Shown here: piece after piece, positions 36,536 to 44,088 of the stretch
Numbering within the stretch: position 1 is the first letter of the stretch
How the letters are laid out: the number at the start of each line of letters is the position of its first letter
Source of the DNA: Pseudomonas sp. PA27(2017)
GTDB taxonomy: Bacteria > Pseudomonadota > Gammaproteobacteria > Pseudomonadales > Pseudomonadaceae
Direction: 5' to 3'
NCBI RefSeq assembly: GCF_001945445.1
Contig: NZ_MSXW01000026.1
Location: 365,105-429,104, forward strand
DNA: 64,000 nucleotides
Position numbers and translations under genes: made by a program
Notes under the pieces: model-generated
What the model saw: only the letters and a program-made list of their open reading frames with translations
The model's database searches: none
What the model was told of the DNA's origin: nothing

Positions 36536-37888
36536 TCAATTCAGTTGGAATCCCATCTGCCCGTCAGACGCTTGATCCGACGTCACAGCGGTAGTGATTT
36601 TTACCTCACGATCATCAATCGGGAGATAGCGAACGGGGTTTGTCAGTCGCCTAACCCGGCCTTCTTTGACCGATTGCTTAAGCCATTCAGCGATCTGTGT
36701 CTTGGATATGGCCCACCGCTGGCTCAGCTCGTCAGCATTTGCAGGGCTATCAACGCATGCCATTTTTTTGAGGAAGAATTGATAGAAACTTAGGTCGGCT
36801 ATAGCAGCGTCTAGAGTTGGCTTCGCATCTTGGCTGGTAGCTCCATCAATATGAGGGGGTTGTTGTGGAGCAACATCTTCAGCTGCTCCACTCCCAAGGG
36901 AGGCTTCATTCGAGCTTAAAACATTATATTCGACGGGTACCGATGAGGAAACTTCTGACTCTGGTTTGCCTCGGGCGAATAGTCGATGCATATCCACTTG
37001 TTCAACTGTCTCTTTTAGCCATTGCCCCCCTCGCGCTACTAACGCGTGGTTGCCTGACTCGGCGTTCGCATCGTACTTGACCCACAGAGGCACCCAAGCT
37101 TTCTTAAGGTTTTCAATTGCACCGTTCCAAGTTCCACCTTTCGTATCCGAGCGAATAACCACTGCAGCTTGACTGAGGCAGTAGATGTATTTATTCCTCG
37201 CCATCGCGTTGCCTGCATTGAAACCTGCCTCGGGATAAAACGGCGAAACCAACACCAGGTTAGTGCTCATCAACCCCTGTCGCCATTTAGCGGATAACGC
37301 TGCCGTAAGAAGGCTATCCGCCATGATGCCAATGACGGTTCCCTCCTGTTTCAACCCGCCCTGCATGGCAGCCTCATCGACGCCCCGTGCCCCACCCGAG
37401 ACAACGCTCATCCCGGCCTTTGCGATTTGCTCGCCCAGAGACGTGGCGTAGACAAGATCGACATCATCCGCCTTGCGTGCACCGACGACACTAATACCTC
37501 CCTGATTCAGTAGTCGCGGGTTTCCGCAGCCGAATAGTACCGGTGGCGCGCTATTGCGCAGGTGGTGCTTGAGCGCCTTGGGATAGTCAGCATCTGATCG
37601 CGTCAGTACCCACAACCCCGCCCTGCTCCACTTATCCAACGCCAGAGCCAAGGCGTGGCCGCGCTCAAGTAGTTGCTCAATGCGTGCCAACTGGATTTTG
37701 TCGTCATGCCAGCCCTGAAGCACGGCATGCGGCTCAGCCGTTACCAGATCTGCAGGTGTTTTCCCTTGGGCGTTGAGCCACTGAGCAAACCGCCCCCACT
37801 CTGTTGGAGAGAGTGGTTTGGCGTCACCGACCGACTTCGAAAAGTAGGAGGTCAGCAGGAGGATCGCCTGGGTGTTGGTATTTATCAT
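36536..37888 (-). CDS. DprA/SLOG-fold protein of a predicted defence pair
   Basis: A 450-residue protein with a DprA-like Rossmann (SLOG) domain at about residues 90-290: LTRSDADYPKALKHHL, GGISVVGARKADDVDLVYAT, VVSGGARGVDEAAMQGG and PEAGFNAGNAMARNKYIYCL. A disordered linker (about 330-370) leads to a C-terminal winged-helix-like tail (ADELSQRWAISKTQIAEWLK). Housekeeping DprA loads RecA during transformation and is about 360 residues; this longer version is in a mobile island. Its start overlaps the stop of the upstream RecQ-PRTase gene by 4 bp, so the two act together. SLOG domains can bind nucleotides or DNA ends; a sensor role in immunity is inferred. Confidence 0.8.
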   Translation of the reverse strand: MINTNTQAILLLTSYFSKSVGDAKPLSPTEWGRFAQWLNAQGKTPADLVTAEPHAVLQGWHDDKIQLARIEQLLERGHALALALDKWSRAGLWVLTRSDADYPKALKHHLRNSAPPVLFGCGNPRLLNQGGISVVGARKADDVDLVYATSLGEQIAKAGMSVVSGGARGVDEAAMQGGLKQEGTVIGIMADSLLTAALSAKWRQGLMSTNLVLVSPFYPEAGFNAGNAMARNKYIYCLSQAAVVIRSDTKGGTWNGAIENLKKAWVPLWVKYDANAESGNHALVARGGQWLKETVEQVDMHRLFARGKPESEVSSSVPVEYNVLSSNEASLGSGAAEDVAPQQPPHIDGATSQDAKPTLDAAIADLSFYQFFLKKMACVDSPANADELSQRWAISKTQIAEWLKQSVKEGRVRRLTNPVRYLPIDDREVKITTAVTSDQASDGQMGFQLN

Positions 37889-39981
37889 GCGTTGCTTGCC
37901 GTAGATGAAATTGCCAGCGGATAGACTTCCCCGCTGCCCGCCTGCCTAAGCAGGGCTGCGATAACGGTCATCGTCCAGCCTGAGTCGATCATGTCGTCAA
38001 CGAGTAACGCCGGGCCTGGGTGGATAGTATCGCCAACGGCGAACACCCCATCTAGATTCCGGCACTGGTGATATCGGTTGTTTTGCCACTTCTGTGGCTC
38101 ATTTTGCCTGACCTTTGTCACACAGTTGACGAAGGGAATTCCCAATGCTTTAGCCAAGCGCCGAGCAAAGTCAGGTACCAGCTTTGGATGCCCCAAGGAC
38201 GGGACGCAGCACACCCACGTGGGTGCAGGTTTCGGCTGCCAGCGTACTTGAATCATTTCAGCCATAGCTGAAACCAGAGCATCATCAAAATCGCCACTCT
38301 CCTTCCCGTCGGCAGCGAGGTCTCCCCACCCTCCGTCACGCCATTGTGAAAGTACTCGACCTTCAGACGCTTGAATCTCAGGCGGTAGGTTGGTCGGGAA
38401 GCCATAATGTGCAAACGCACCTTTGGCTATCTGCTTACGAGGCTTGATTGGGAATTCGGCATGCCGGATAAACGAGGCCGCTTGATGCACCAATCTATTG
38501 TCCACATTGCTTGACACCAACTCCCTGCTCAGACAGCGCGAACACTTCCCGCAAGCGGCATTCTCCGGGTCGTCCAGTGCACCTCGTAGGAACTCCATCA
38601 TGCACCTTGGTTCACTCAGGTATTGCTGAACCTGCCGCCATTCATCCTCGCGCAGCGCGGTAAGCGTATTGATACGGTCTAGATCTAGTTGGTAGTGGAC
38701 TGGTGTACGCAGCCACTTGGTTCCTCTTTTGATGAGTGGCGATGGATTTTCGACACTCAGCTGCTTCAGGATCTTCTCGATCTGTCCTTTTGAGAGGTTG
38801 CTTCGCTCTTCCATCTCGTGAACCGTAAGCCCGTCGGATTTATCCAAGACATCGAGCAGATGATTGACTTGTCCAGAGGTAGGAAACGCTGCGCGTCTAA
38901 AAAACGCGTGAATTTCCTCATCCTCTTGCCCGGACATGAGCAAACCCAGTGAGTGCTCAATCGCTCGTCCCGCCCGTCCAACCTGCTGGTAGTAGGCAAC
39001 TATCGAGCTAGGCGCTTGGTAATGGATGACGAAGTGCAGATCAGGCTTGTCGTAGCCCATACCCAATGCGGTGGTCGCTACGAGCACCTTGATCTGGTTA
39101 GCCAGCAGTTGCTCTTCAAGGTGCTGACGATACTTATCTGTACTTTCAAAGTCGGGGTGGGTAACACCACTGTGGTAGGAAGCAGCATCGATCCCATTGG
39201 CGCGAAGCCAGCTAGCGACCTGTTCACTGTCTCGCAGGGTGAGCGCATAGACAATGCCCGTCCCAGGCAGGATTGGGATGGTTTGGGCCAACCATGCGAG
39301 GCGACTCGCCTGATCCGGAATGATCAGATTCTGCAGCGAAAGGCTCTCGCGTGTCAGTGTGCCTCTAACGATATGGATGTCACCAAACTGAGCTTGGATA
39401 TCGTTCACCACCCGCATGTTTGCAGTTGCAGTCGTTCCCAGGAAGGGCGTGTTCGGTGGGAGGAAGCGCATGATGTTAACAATACGCTGGTAATCAGGGC
39501 GGAAGTCGTGCCCCCAGTCGGAAATACAGTGCGCCTCATCGATGACCATCAAACCGATACGATCCGCGATTGGCTGCAGGAATATTTCCACAAAGTCTTG
39601 GTTCGCGAGCATTTCTGGTGAGACCAGCAGGCAGTCAACCTGGTCGTATCGAACTGCCTGAAGTGCCGCGTCTCGATCACTGGTATTGGTCGAGTTAATG
39701 GTGAGTGCGTTGATGCCCAGCCGTCGTGCCGACTCGACTTGGTTGCGCATCAGTGCCAGCAGGGGCGAGATGATTATGGTTGGCCCTTGTCCTCGGTCAC
39801 GCAGAATCCTCGTACTGATGAAGTAGACAGAGCTCTTCCCCCAGCCGGTTCGCTGAACGACCAGCAGCTTTTTGCGGTCGTTGACCAGCGCATCAATCGC
39901 CTCCCATTGCCCTTCTCTGAAGGTAGCGGCGCCATCGTTGATAGCGACCTTGAGCAGTTTCTCAGCATCGTTCCTTTGCAT
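37885..39981 (-). CDS. RecQ-family helicase fused to a phosphoribosyltransferase domain
   Basis: A 698-residue protein. The N-terminal SF2 helicase has Walker A QRTGWGKS (Lys49), DEAH at 148-151 in VIDEAHCISDWGHDFRPDYQ and the conserved QQVGRAGRAIEHS motif. A four-cysteine zinc site (RCMMEF, CGKCSRC) marks the RecQ subfamily. The last about 180 residues form a type I PRTase fold, with PRPP-binding loop ALLVDDMIDSGWTM near 660. Helicase plus PRTase plus DprA in a coupled pair is an unusual conflict-type architecture, not the housekeeping recQ. What the PRTase acts on is unknown; it could alter nucleotides or sense PRPP. Confidence 0.85.
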   Translation of the reverse strand: MQRNDAEKLLKVAINDGAATFREGQWEAIDALVNDRKKLLVVQRTGWGKSSVYFISTRILRDRGQGPTIIISPLLALMRNQVESARRLGINALTINSTNTSDRDAALQAVRYDQVDCLLVSPEMLANQDFVEIFLQPIADRIGLMVIDEAHCISDWGHDFRPDYQRIVNIMRFLPPNTPFLGTTATANMRVVNDIQAQFGDIHIVRGTLTRESLSLQNLIIPDQASRLAWLAQTIPILPGTGIVYALTLRDSEQVASWLRANGIDAASYHSGVTHPDFESTDKYRQHLEEQLLANQIKVLVATTALGMGYDKPDLHFVIHYQAPSSIVAYYQQVGRAGRAIEHSLGLLMSGQEDEEIHAFFRRAAFPTSGQVNHLLDVLDKSDGLTVHEMEERSNLSKGQIEKILKQLSVENPSPLIKRGTKWLRTPVHYQLDLDRINTLTALREDEWRQVQQYLSEPRCMMEFLRGALDDPENAACGKCSRCLSRELVSSNVDNRLVHQAASFIRHAEFPIKPRKQIAKGAFAHYGFPTNLPPEIQASEGRVLSQWRDGGWGDLAADGKESGDFDDALVSAMAEMIQVRWQPKPAPTWVCCVPSLGHPKLVPDFARRLAKALGIPFVNCVTKVRQNEPQKWQNNRYHQCRNLDGVFAVGDTIHPGPALLVDDMIDSGWTMTVIAALLRQAGSGEVYPLAISSTASNA

Positions 39982-40048
39982 AAATTCAGTCCCTTTCGAT
40001 CAGTTTTCTTGAGAAACGGTTTAAGGTTTTCTAATCAAGGCTCAGCCT

Positions 40049-40345
40049 CTAAAACCGCAATGATGGCATTTGGCCACTCAGTCTACCTAGTCTTTGCATC
40101 GTAACAACACTAGGCATCCAGCCTTTCCGAATCTCCGAGCGCTTGATCACCCGCTCATCATTGTGAACGGACTGAATCAAGCGCCCGCGATCTGCGGCGT
40201 AACGCTGATGAAGGCCTACCTCAGTTGGCTTCCCAGCCGTTCCAATAATCTTACAAATCGAAGATTTCCCCTTGCCCTCGGCATGGTCATCATCGCTATC
40301 CAGATCGTGGATGGCCCCTGAACGGCAGGCAAGATCACACCCCAT
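40049..40345 (-). CDS. Possible small protein upstream of the RecQ-PRTase gene
   Basis: A 98-codon frame from ATG 40345, in the same direction as and 67 bp upstream of the helicase gene. It is charged, with a basic C-terminal half (ERVIKRSEIRKGWMPSVVTM) and CGxxH-type features absent; no family is recognised. It could be a small partner of the DprA/RecQ pair or a chance frame; coding character is only moderate. Confidence 0.35.
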   Translation of the reverse strand: MGCDLACRSGAIHDLDSDDDHAEGKGKSSICKIIGTAGKPTEVGLHQRYAADRGRLIQSVHNDERVIKRSEIRKGWMPSVVTMQRLGRLSGQMPSLRF

Positions 40346-40370
40346 GACACACAGGAGAGCATGTGAACTG

Positions 40371-40940
40371 ATGAAAATGACATCTTTGAAGGCCCTTCAC
40401 CAAAGCATGATTGCTATAGGTTCGGACATGCAGCAGTTCCAAATTCAAGCAGGTGCAGCCAGTTTCGACTGCTTGTTTTCAACCCGGGACGCCCCTTTTG
40501 TTCTAGCGCTCACCTCCCGAGGTAACACCCCAAAATTCTTCCGCTTTGACGTCCAGCCTGGCTACAGCATCAGGCCTTACTTTGGGGACATGTACAACGA
40601 CCTACTCGACGTTCTCCGCGTCAACGGCGAGAGCGGGAACTACCTCAAACCGGGTGCTTTTCTAGAACAACTGAACGGACTTATTCCACAGCAAGCATCA
40701 GCGAGAGCAAACCCAACACCGCCCGAAATTATTCGCCTACGACCTGACATCGACGAAGAGCGGGAAAAGCCTTATTTCGACACGTGGCTACGTTGGGATC
40801 CGAACGGCCCACGCCATCCGAGTAAAGAGAACAGGCGTAAAACGCTGCTGCTTCTGGGCCGTGATGCGCTGAGGTTCAGTCAGCAGATGAATGCCTCATC
40901 TCGATGGAGCGCAACCGATACGAAGCGTGACTGGAGGTGA
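40371..40940 (+). CDS. Unrecognised protein, perhaps DUF6037-like
   Basis: A 189-residue protein (ATG 40371; another ATG two codons later) with GGAG about 13 bp upstream. The N-terminal region MKMTSLKALHQSMIAIGSDM and the following FDCLFSTRDAPFVLALTSRG recall DUF6037, proteins often found in defence and mobile regions; this is a weak pattern match. The C-terminal part is basic (PSKENRRKTLLLLGRDALRF). It is divergent from the DprA/RecQ pair, with a 389-bp gap that holds only the weak leftward frame at 40049-40345. Confidence 0.55.
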   Translation: MKMTSLKALHQSMIAIGSDMQQFQIQAGAASFDCLFSTRDAPFVLALTSRGNTPKFFRFDVQPGYSIRPYFGDMYNDLLDVLRVNGESGNYLKPGAFLEQLNGLIPQQASARANPTPPEIIRLRPDIDEEREKPYFDTWLRWDPNGPRHPSKENRRKTLLLLGRDALRFSQQMNASSRWSATDTKRDWR

Positions 40941-41178
40941 AATAACGCTTTGGCGCAGTTTCCTAATGAGGAGTTCACGAGGTCGGCTTGCCTCACTGTG
41001 CCTTACGTTGACCCGAACTGAACATATTTTTGAAGAGCTTCATACCTCAAGACGAAGGGTATTTGAAATGGATGGTAAACCAGGAAGAAAACACCGGCGT
41101 TAGCGGCTGCCTTACGGCGTCCGCAGTAGCGGCACAAAGCTGTCCGTTTTAGTTAGGGGTTGCGCTCGCGCGCACCAA

Positions 41179-41192
41179 GTGATAAATATCAC
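41179..41192. promoter_or_regulatory. Palindrome ahead of small genes
   Basis: GTGATA-AA-TATCAC is a 6-bp dyad 37 bp ahead of the ATG at 41230. It may be an operator for the pair of tiny genes at 41230 and 41451. The rest of the gap 40941-41229 shows nothing definite. Confidence 0.35.
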
Positions 41193-41229
41193 CAGACAAG
41201 GCAGTTTGCCACTACATGGAGAGGTACGG

Positions 41230-41385
41230 ATGAGCGACAAGAACTTTCGCGTGACATTTACTCGCGGTACGAGCTCTTCGGTGATCACGACTAGCGTGCG
41301 TGCAAGTAGCGCTAGTCAGGCGAAAGAGAAGATCAAGGAACGTGAGCGCGGGCAGGCAAAGATCATTTCTGCGGTTGAGACTTAA
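41230..41385 (+). CDS. Tiny basic protein
   Basis: A 51-residue protein from ATG 41230, preceded by GAGAGG about 6 bp upstream. It reads MSDKNFRVTFTRGTSSS with a basic, helical second half (SQAKEKIKERERGQAK). No family is recognised; the regular composition, ribosome site and dyad upstream support a real gene. It could be a small DNA-binding or antitoxin-like protein. Confidence 0.5.
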   Translation: MSDKNFRVTFTRGTSSSVITTSVRASSASQAKEKIKERERGQAKIISAVET

Positions 41386-41450
41386 TCTCCTGAAATTGCT
41401 TCGATAGCGAGCTCTATGATGAGCAAGAGCTCGCTTAATAAGGAAACTAC

Positions 41451-41681
41451 ATGGACGACGAAATCCAAAATAGAAGCATACCTACCTTCAACGAATCGCT
41501 CGACAAGATGATGGGGGAGGCGTGGAACGAAGTTAAAGAAGACTTTTCGAACGGTACAGGTATTGACCGAGCCGCTTCAACAGCAAAGTTAGTCGGAAAA
41601 GGGTCTTTTTACGTTGGTGTGAAATTCATACAAAACCTGCCAGATGCGATTCAGAGGATGAAGGAGAAACAAGGAAAATAG
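41451..41681 (+). CDS. Small helical protein
   Basis: A 76-residue protein from ATG 41451 with AAGGA 8 bp upstream. It is helical and amphipathic (FNESLDKMMGEAWNEVKEDF, FYVGVKFIQNLPDAIQRMKE). Function unknown; it lies 65 bp after the previous tiny gene in the same direction and may be co-expressed with it. Confidence 0.5.
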   Translation: MDDEIQNRSIPTFNESLDKMMGEAWNEVKEDFSNGTGIDRAASTAKLVGKGSFYVGVKFIQNLPDAIQRMKEKQGK

Positions 41682-41863
41682 TCGGAATTGCGTGCGGCTG
41701 GCGCCGCCGGCATCTTTGAATTCTGATCATATGGCGCAATCATCTCCCAAACTCCGGTACTATGTTGTGAGCTCAGCAAAGGAGCGCCTCAACTCTTCGA
41801 GTAAATCAGCCCGAGCTCTTCAAGCGCCTTAACACCCGCAGCGCCTTCAACTCCAGCAACATC

Positions 41864-42193
41864 TCAATCTGTCCAGGTCGAAATCTCGTGCTTGAGAATC
41901 TCGCCAGCCTTGAACGGCATAGTTGTCACCGCCTCCAGCCCGCCGACACGCAGGTTCTGAAAGCGGTCGATTTCGTCCAGCCGCAAAAAGAAGCAGTCGC
42001 TATAGGCCGAAAACTTCATCGTAGCGGTCTCGCGCAGCTGCAGATGCTCTCGGAGCAACGCGAGCGCGATGCCCGGCCCACGCACCGCCTCGACAGCCAA
42101 AATTAGGCGATTTGGACACAGAGGCACGTCGAAATGACCTGCTTGTTCGTCAACCTCGCGCGACGAATCAGGCTCGTCATAATCATCACTCAT
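41864..42193 (-). CDS. Unrecognised protein, probably truncated by an internal TGA
   Basis: A 109-residue reading from ATG 42193 (MSDDYDEPDSSREVDEQ) to a TGA at 41864-41866. That ATG overlaps the stop of a tiny upstream frame in an ATGAGTGA coupling, which favours it over the ATG at 42208. After the TGA the same frame continues for 24 codons with protein-like sequence (GVEGAAGVKALEELGLIYSK) and stops at 41789, so the full gene may originally have run from 42193 to 41789, with a nonsense mutation. No family is recognised. Confidence 0.45.
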   Translation of the reverse strand: MSDDYDEPDSSREVDEQAGHFDVPLCPNRLILAVEAVRGPGIALALLREHLQLRETATMKFSAYSDCFFLRLDEIDRFQNLRVGGLEAVTTMPFKAGEILKHEISTWTD

Positions 42194-42311
42194 CTGAGTC
42201 GTTTCCATTGCCTGAATCGGCCAGTTTCACGAAGACACCAAAGCCCTGTAGATATCTGCCCAACACCTCATCGATCGCTCCTCGCAACCACGAGTCGCCC
42301 AGCGTGATCAC
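42186..42311 (-). CDS. Tiny coupled frame between AbrB-like and unknown gene
   Basis: A 41-codon frame from GTG 42311 (VITLGDSWLRGAIDEVLGRY) whose stop overlaps the next gene's ATG and which starts just after the AbrB-like stop. Too short for certainty; the tight packing on both sides is the only support. Confidence 0.35.
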   Translation of the reverse strand: MITLGDSWLRGAIDEVLGRYLQGFGVFVKLADSGNGNDSDE

Positions 42312-42313
42312 TG

Positions 42314-42532
42314 CTACGCCTGCCCAGATCGATCCCAGTGCGAGACCAGCTCATCGGTGCGATCCGCGATCTCAGGAGTCTTGCTGAGTACAAGGCACTG
42401 GGCATTGCCAACGTACTCAACTAACAGGTAAACGCTATCGCCAATATTGACGCCTATCTTGCGCAACGCTTCCTCTGGAATGCGGATAGCGCCCTCCCCA
42501 TCCCAGTTTTGGATAGCCACTTTCCAGTTCAT
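42314..42532 (-). CDS. AbrB/MazE-type transcription factor or antitoxin
   Basis: A 72-residue protein from ATG 42532 with the swapped-hairpin AbrB/SpoVT fold pattern: MNWKVAIQNWDGEGAIRIPE followed by EALRKIGVNIGDSVYLLVEY. These are DNA-binding antitoxins of MazEF/VapBC-type modules or regulators. No recognisable MazF or PIN toxin follows; the downstream genes at 42186 and 41864 are the only candidates, and the second is broken. The tryptophan-aspartate insert in the hairpin (QNWDGEGA) is unusual. Confidence 0.65.
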   Translation of the reverse strand: MNWKVAIQNWDGEGAIRIPEEALRKIGVNIGDSVYLLVEYVGNAQCLVLSKTPEIADRTDELVSHWDRSGQA

Positions 42533-42571
42533 TTCCCTACCCTGCTCGACTAATACCACCCGACAACAACG

Positions 42572-43066
42572 CTAAATTTTGATCCCAAAACCCTCAAAAT
42601 CCCGCTTTAGAGTTTGATGGCTCAACACAGCGGGAATCTTGAAGAAGAATCGATAGGCATAAAATAAAAACACTGGCAATAAGAGCAACCCTAAGCCATA
42701 GGTTGCTATCGCAACAATTACGGAAGCTGGTACTGCTGCAACAGCATATATCAGGCCTTGCACCCGAGCCCCACGAACAACCTCCTTTATCTCGTCGCCA
42801 TCAAAAAAGAACTCACCTCTGCTATTTTCAAAACCGACAACGACCGTAATTTTCTTTGACGTCGATTTTACAAACCAAGTTCGCGGGACATCCTTGTTAT
42901 ACGCCCCCTTTTTATCAAGGTAATTGGGAACCAAAAGCCCCTTAAAATAGATTGTTTTTCCCGACTCATCCTCAGCTCTCACCCGCTTGTAAAATGTCGA
43001 CGAATTGCCAGTTTCACTATCCTTATGGTTTCTAACAGTCACGACGATTTTGCGCATTTGCGACAT
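42572..43066 (-). CDS. Two-helix membrane protein of unknown function
   Basis: A 164-residue protein from ATG 43066. The N-terminal about 95 residues are soluble and beta-rich (IVVTVRNHKDSETGNSSTFY, FVKSTSKKITVVVGFENSRG), and two transmembrane helices follow (GLIYAVAAVPASVIVAIA and LGLLLLPVFLFYAYRFFF). Low GC. It is divergent from the XRE gene; the gap holds the 43290 motif that recurs at 63045. Membrane proteins with a soluble sensor part are common final effectors, but there is no direct evidence here. Confidence 0.6.
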   Translation of the reverse strand: MSQMRKIVVTVRNHKDSETGNSSTFYKRVRAEDESGKTIYFKGLLVPNYLDKKGAYNKDVPRTWFVKSTSKKITVVVGFENSRGEFFFDGDEIKEVVRGARVQGLIYAVAAVPASVIVAIATYGLGLLLLPVFLFYAYRFFFKIPAVLSHQTLKRDFEGFGIKI

Positions 43067-43289
43067 ACAGCAATCCCTTTATCAATTTATCTAAATTCCG
43101 TGAGCAGGCAGTGACCAATTCGCTCCCTTCCGCCGTAACGCCGACAGCCCTGGAATATGGAAAAGGTTGTGCACCGCAGGTAGTCATCGACCACTGCCTC
43201 CGCTCGCCCATTTTTCGGAGCTGGTAGGAGGCACGCGAGCCATCCAGACATGCGCCTGAAAGCGGTGTGAAAATCGAAATCCCGCACAC

Positions 43290-43312
43290 ATGACTATATA
43301 CATTTGTGAGGG
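43290..43312. promoter_or_regulatory. Shared 23-bp promoter/operator element, copy 1
   Basis: ATGACTATATACAT followed by nine bases ending TGAGGG. A second copy, matching 20 of 23 bases, is at 63045-63067. Both lie between divergent genes of the island. The TATATACAT part could be an extended -10; the match beyond it suggests a bound regulator, possibly the XRE protein encoded 45 bp downstream. Confidence 0.5.
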
Positions 43313-43356
43313 CCATAACAAACACGGCATACCGTCTCCTTTTGCAGGACACGTGT

Positions 43357-43815
43357 ATGTTGCTTCGCGATGCCTATGCCTTGACGCTCCGCTTGCTGCG
43401 GAAAAACAAGGGGTTCAAACAGCAGGATGTTTCGGCCGGCGTTGACGCGTCCTACGTCAGCCGATTGGAACGAGGTGAGCGAGCGGTAACGATCGAAGCC
43501 AACGATTCTGTTGCGCGGGGCCTTCAGGTTGCCCCGCTCACCCTCTTAGCTCTCGCACACGGCGCACAGCGCGGGGGGTCAGCCAAAGAAGTCCTTGAAG
43601 AGGCCGTCCGAGAGCTCAGAGAGCTGGATCTTTTCGATGTGCAATTGGACGCTGAACAGGCAGAGCTGACGCACCCGCAAGCGGCCAAGGGAATTGAAAC
43701 AACCAAGGCGGTTCTGGCGCTCAAAGCTAAGGGCCTTAACCAGTTAGAGGTTGCTCGCGTTCTGAATCTTTCCACCTCGACAGTCGGGCGCCACTGGCGT
43801 CGGAAAAGTCATTAG
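43357..43815 (+). CDS. XRE-family regulator with a second C-terminal HTH
   Basis: A 152-residue DNA-binding protein. The N-terminal XRE helix-turn-helix spans about residues 8-60 (GFKQQDVSAGVDASYVSRLE, RGERAVTIEANDSVA), and the C-terminal helix-turn-helix resembles those of resolvases (LKAKGLNQLEVARVLNLSTS then TVGRHWRRK). Two DNA-binding modules suggest it bridges two sites. The ATG at 43357 was chosen for its XRE-like start. It is divergent from the 42572 membrane gene and may autoregulate through the motif at 43290. Confidence 0.8.
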   Translation: MLLRDAYALTLRLLRKNKGFKQQDVSAGVDASYVSRLERGERAVTIEANDSVARGLQVAPLTLLALAHGAQRGGSAKEVLEEAVRELRELDLFDVQLDAEQAELTHPQAAKGIETTKAVLALKAKGLNQLEVARVLNLSTSTVGRHWRRKSH

Positions 43816-44088
43816 CACTTGCGATGCGGAGCGACATTCAATTAAATGCACGCGCATGAAGAAATTGATCTGGGCGTACGCCTCGACAGCTTCTGCAGCA
43901 CCTTTTAGACGCATTCTTGGGCGTGCCCGGTATGGGGCCAGAGCCTCGACTATGCGCAAGTAGCTGGGGAAGTCACCACCGGAGCCTTGTCGACGCTCCG
44001 GCTCAGTGCTGCATAATCACTTTCCTTGGCCTCGTCTGAATATTCCGCGATACTGGTGTTTAGCCACCATCAACAAGCGGACATAGCA

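Noticed and set aside
43744..43959. 71-codon leftward frame after the XRE gene
   Set aside because: It overlaps the XRE coding end antisense and lacks a ribosome site; most likely chance.
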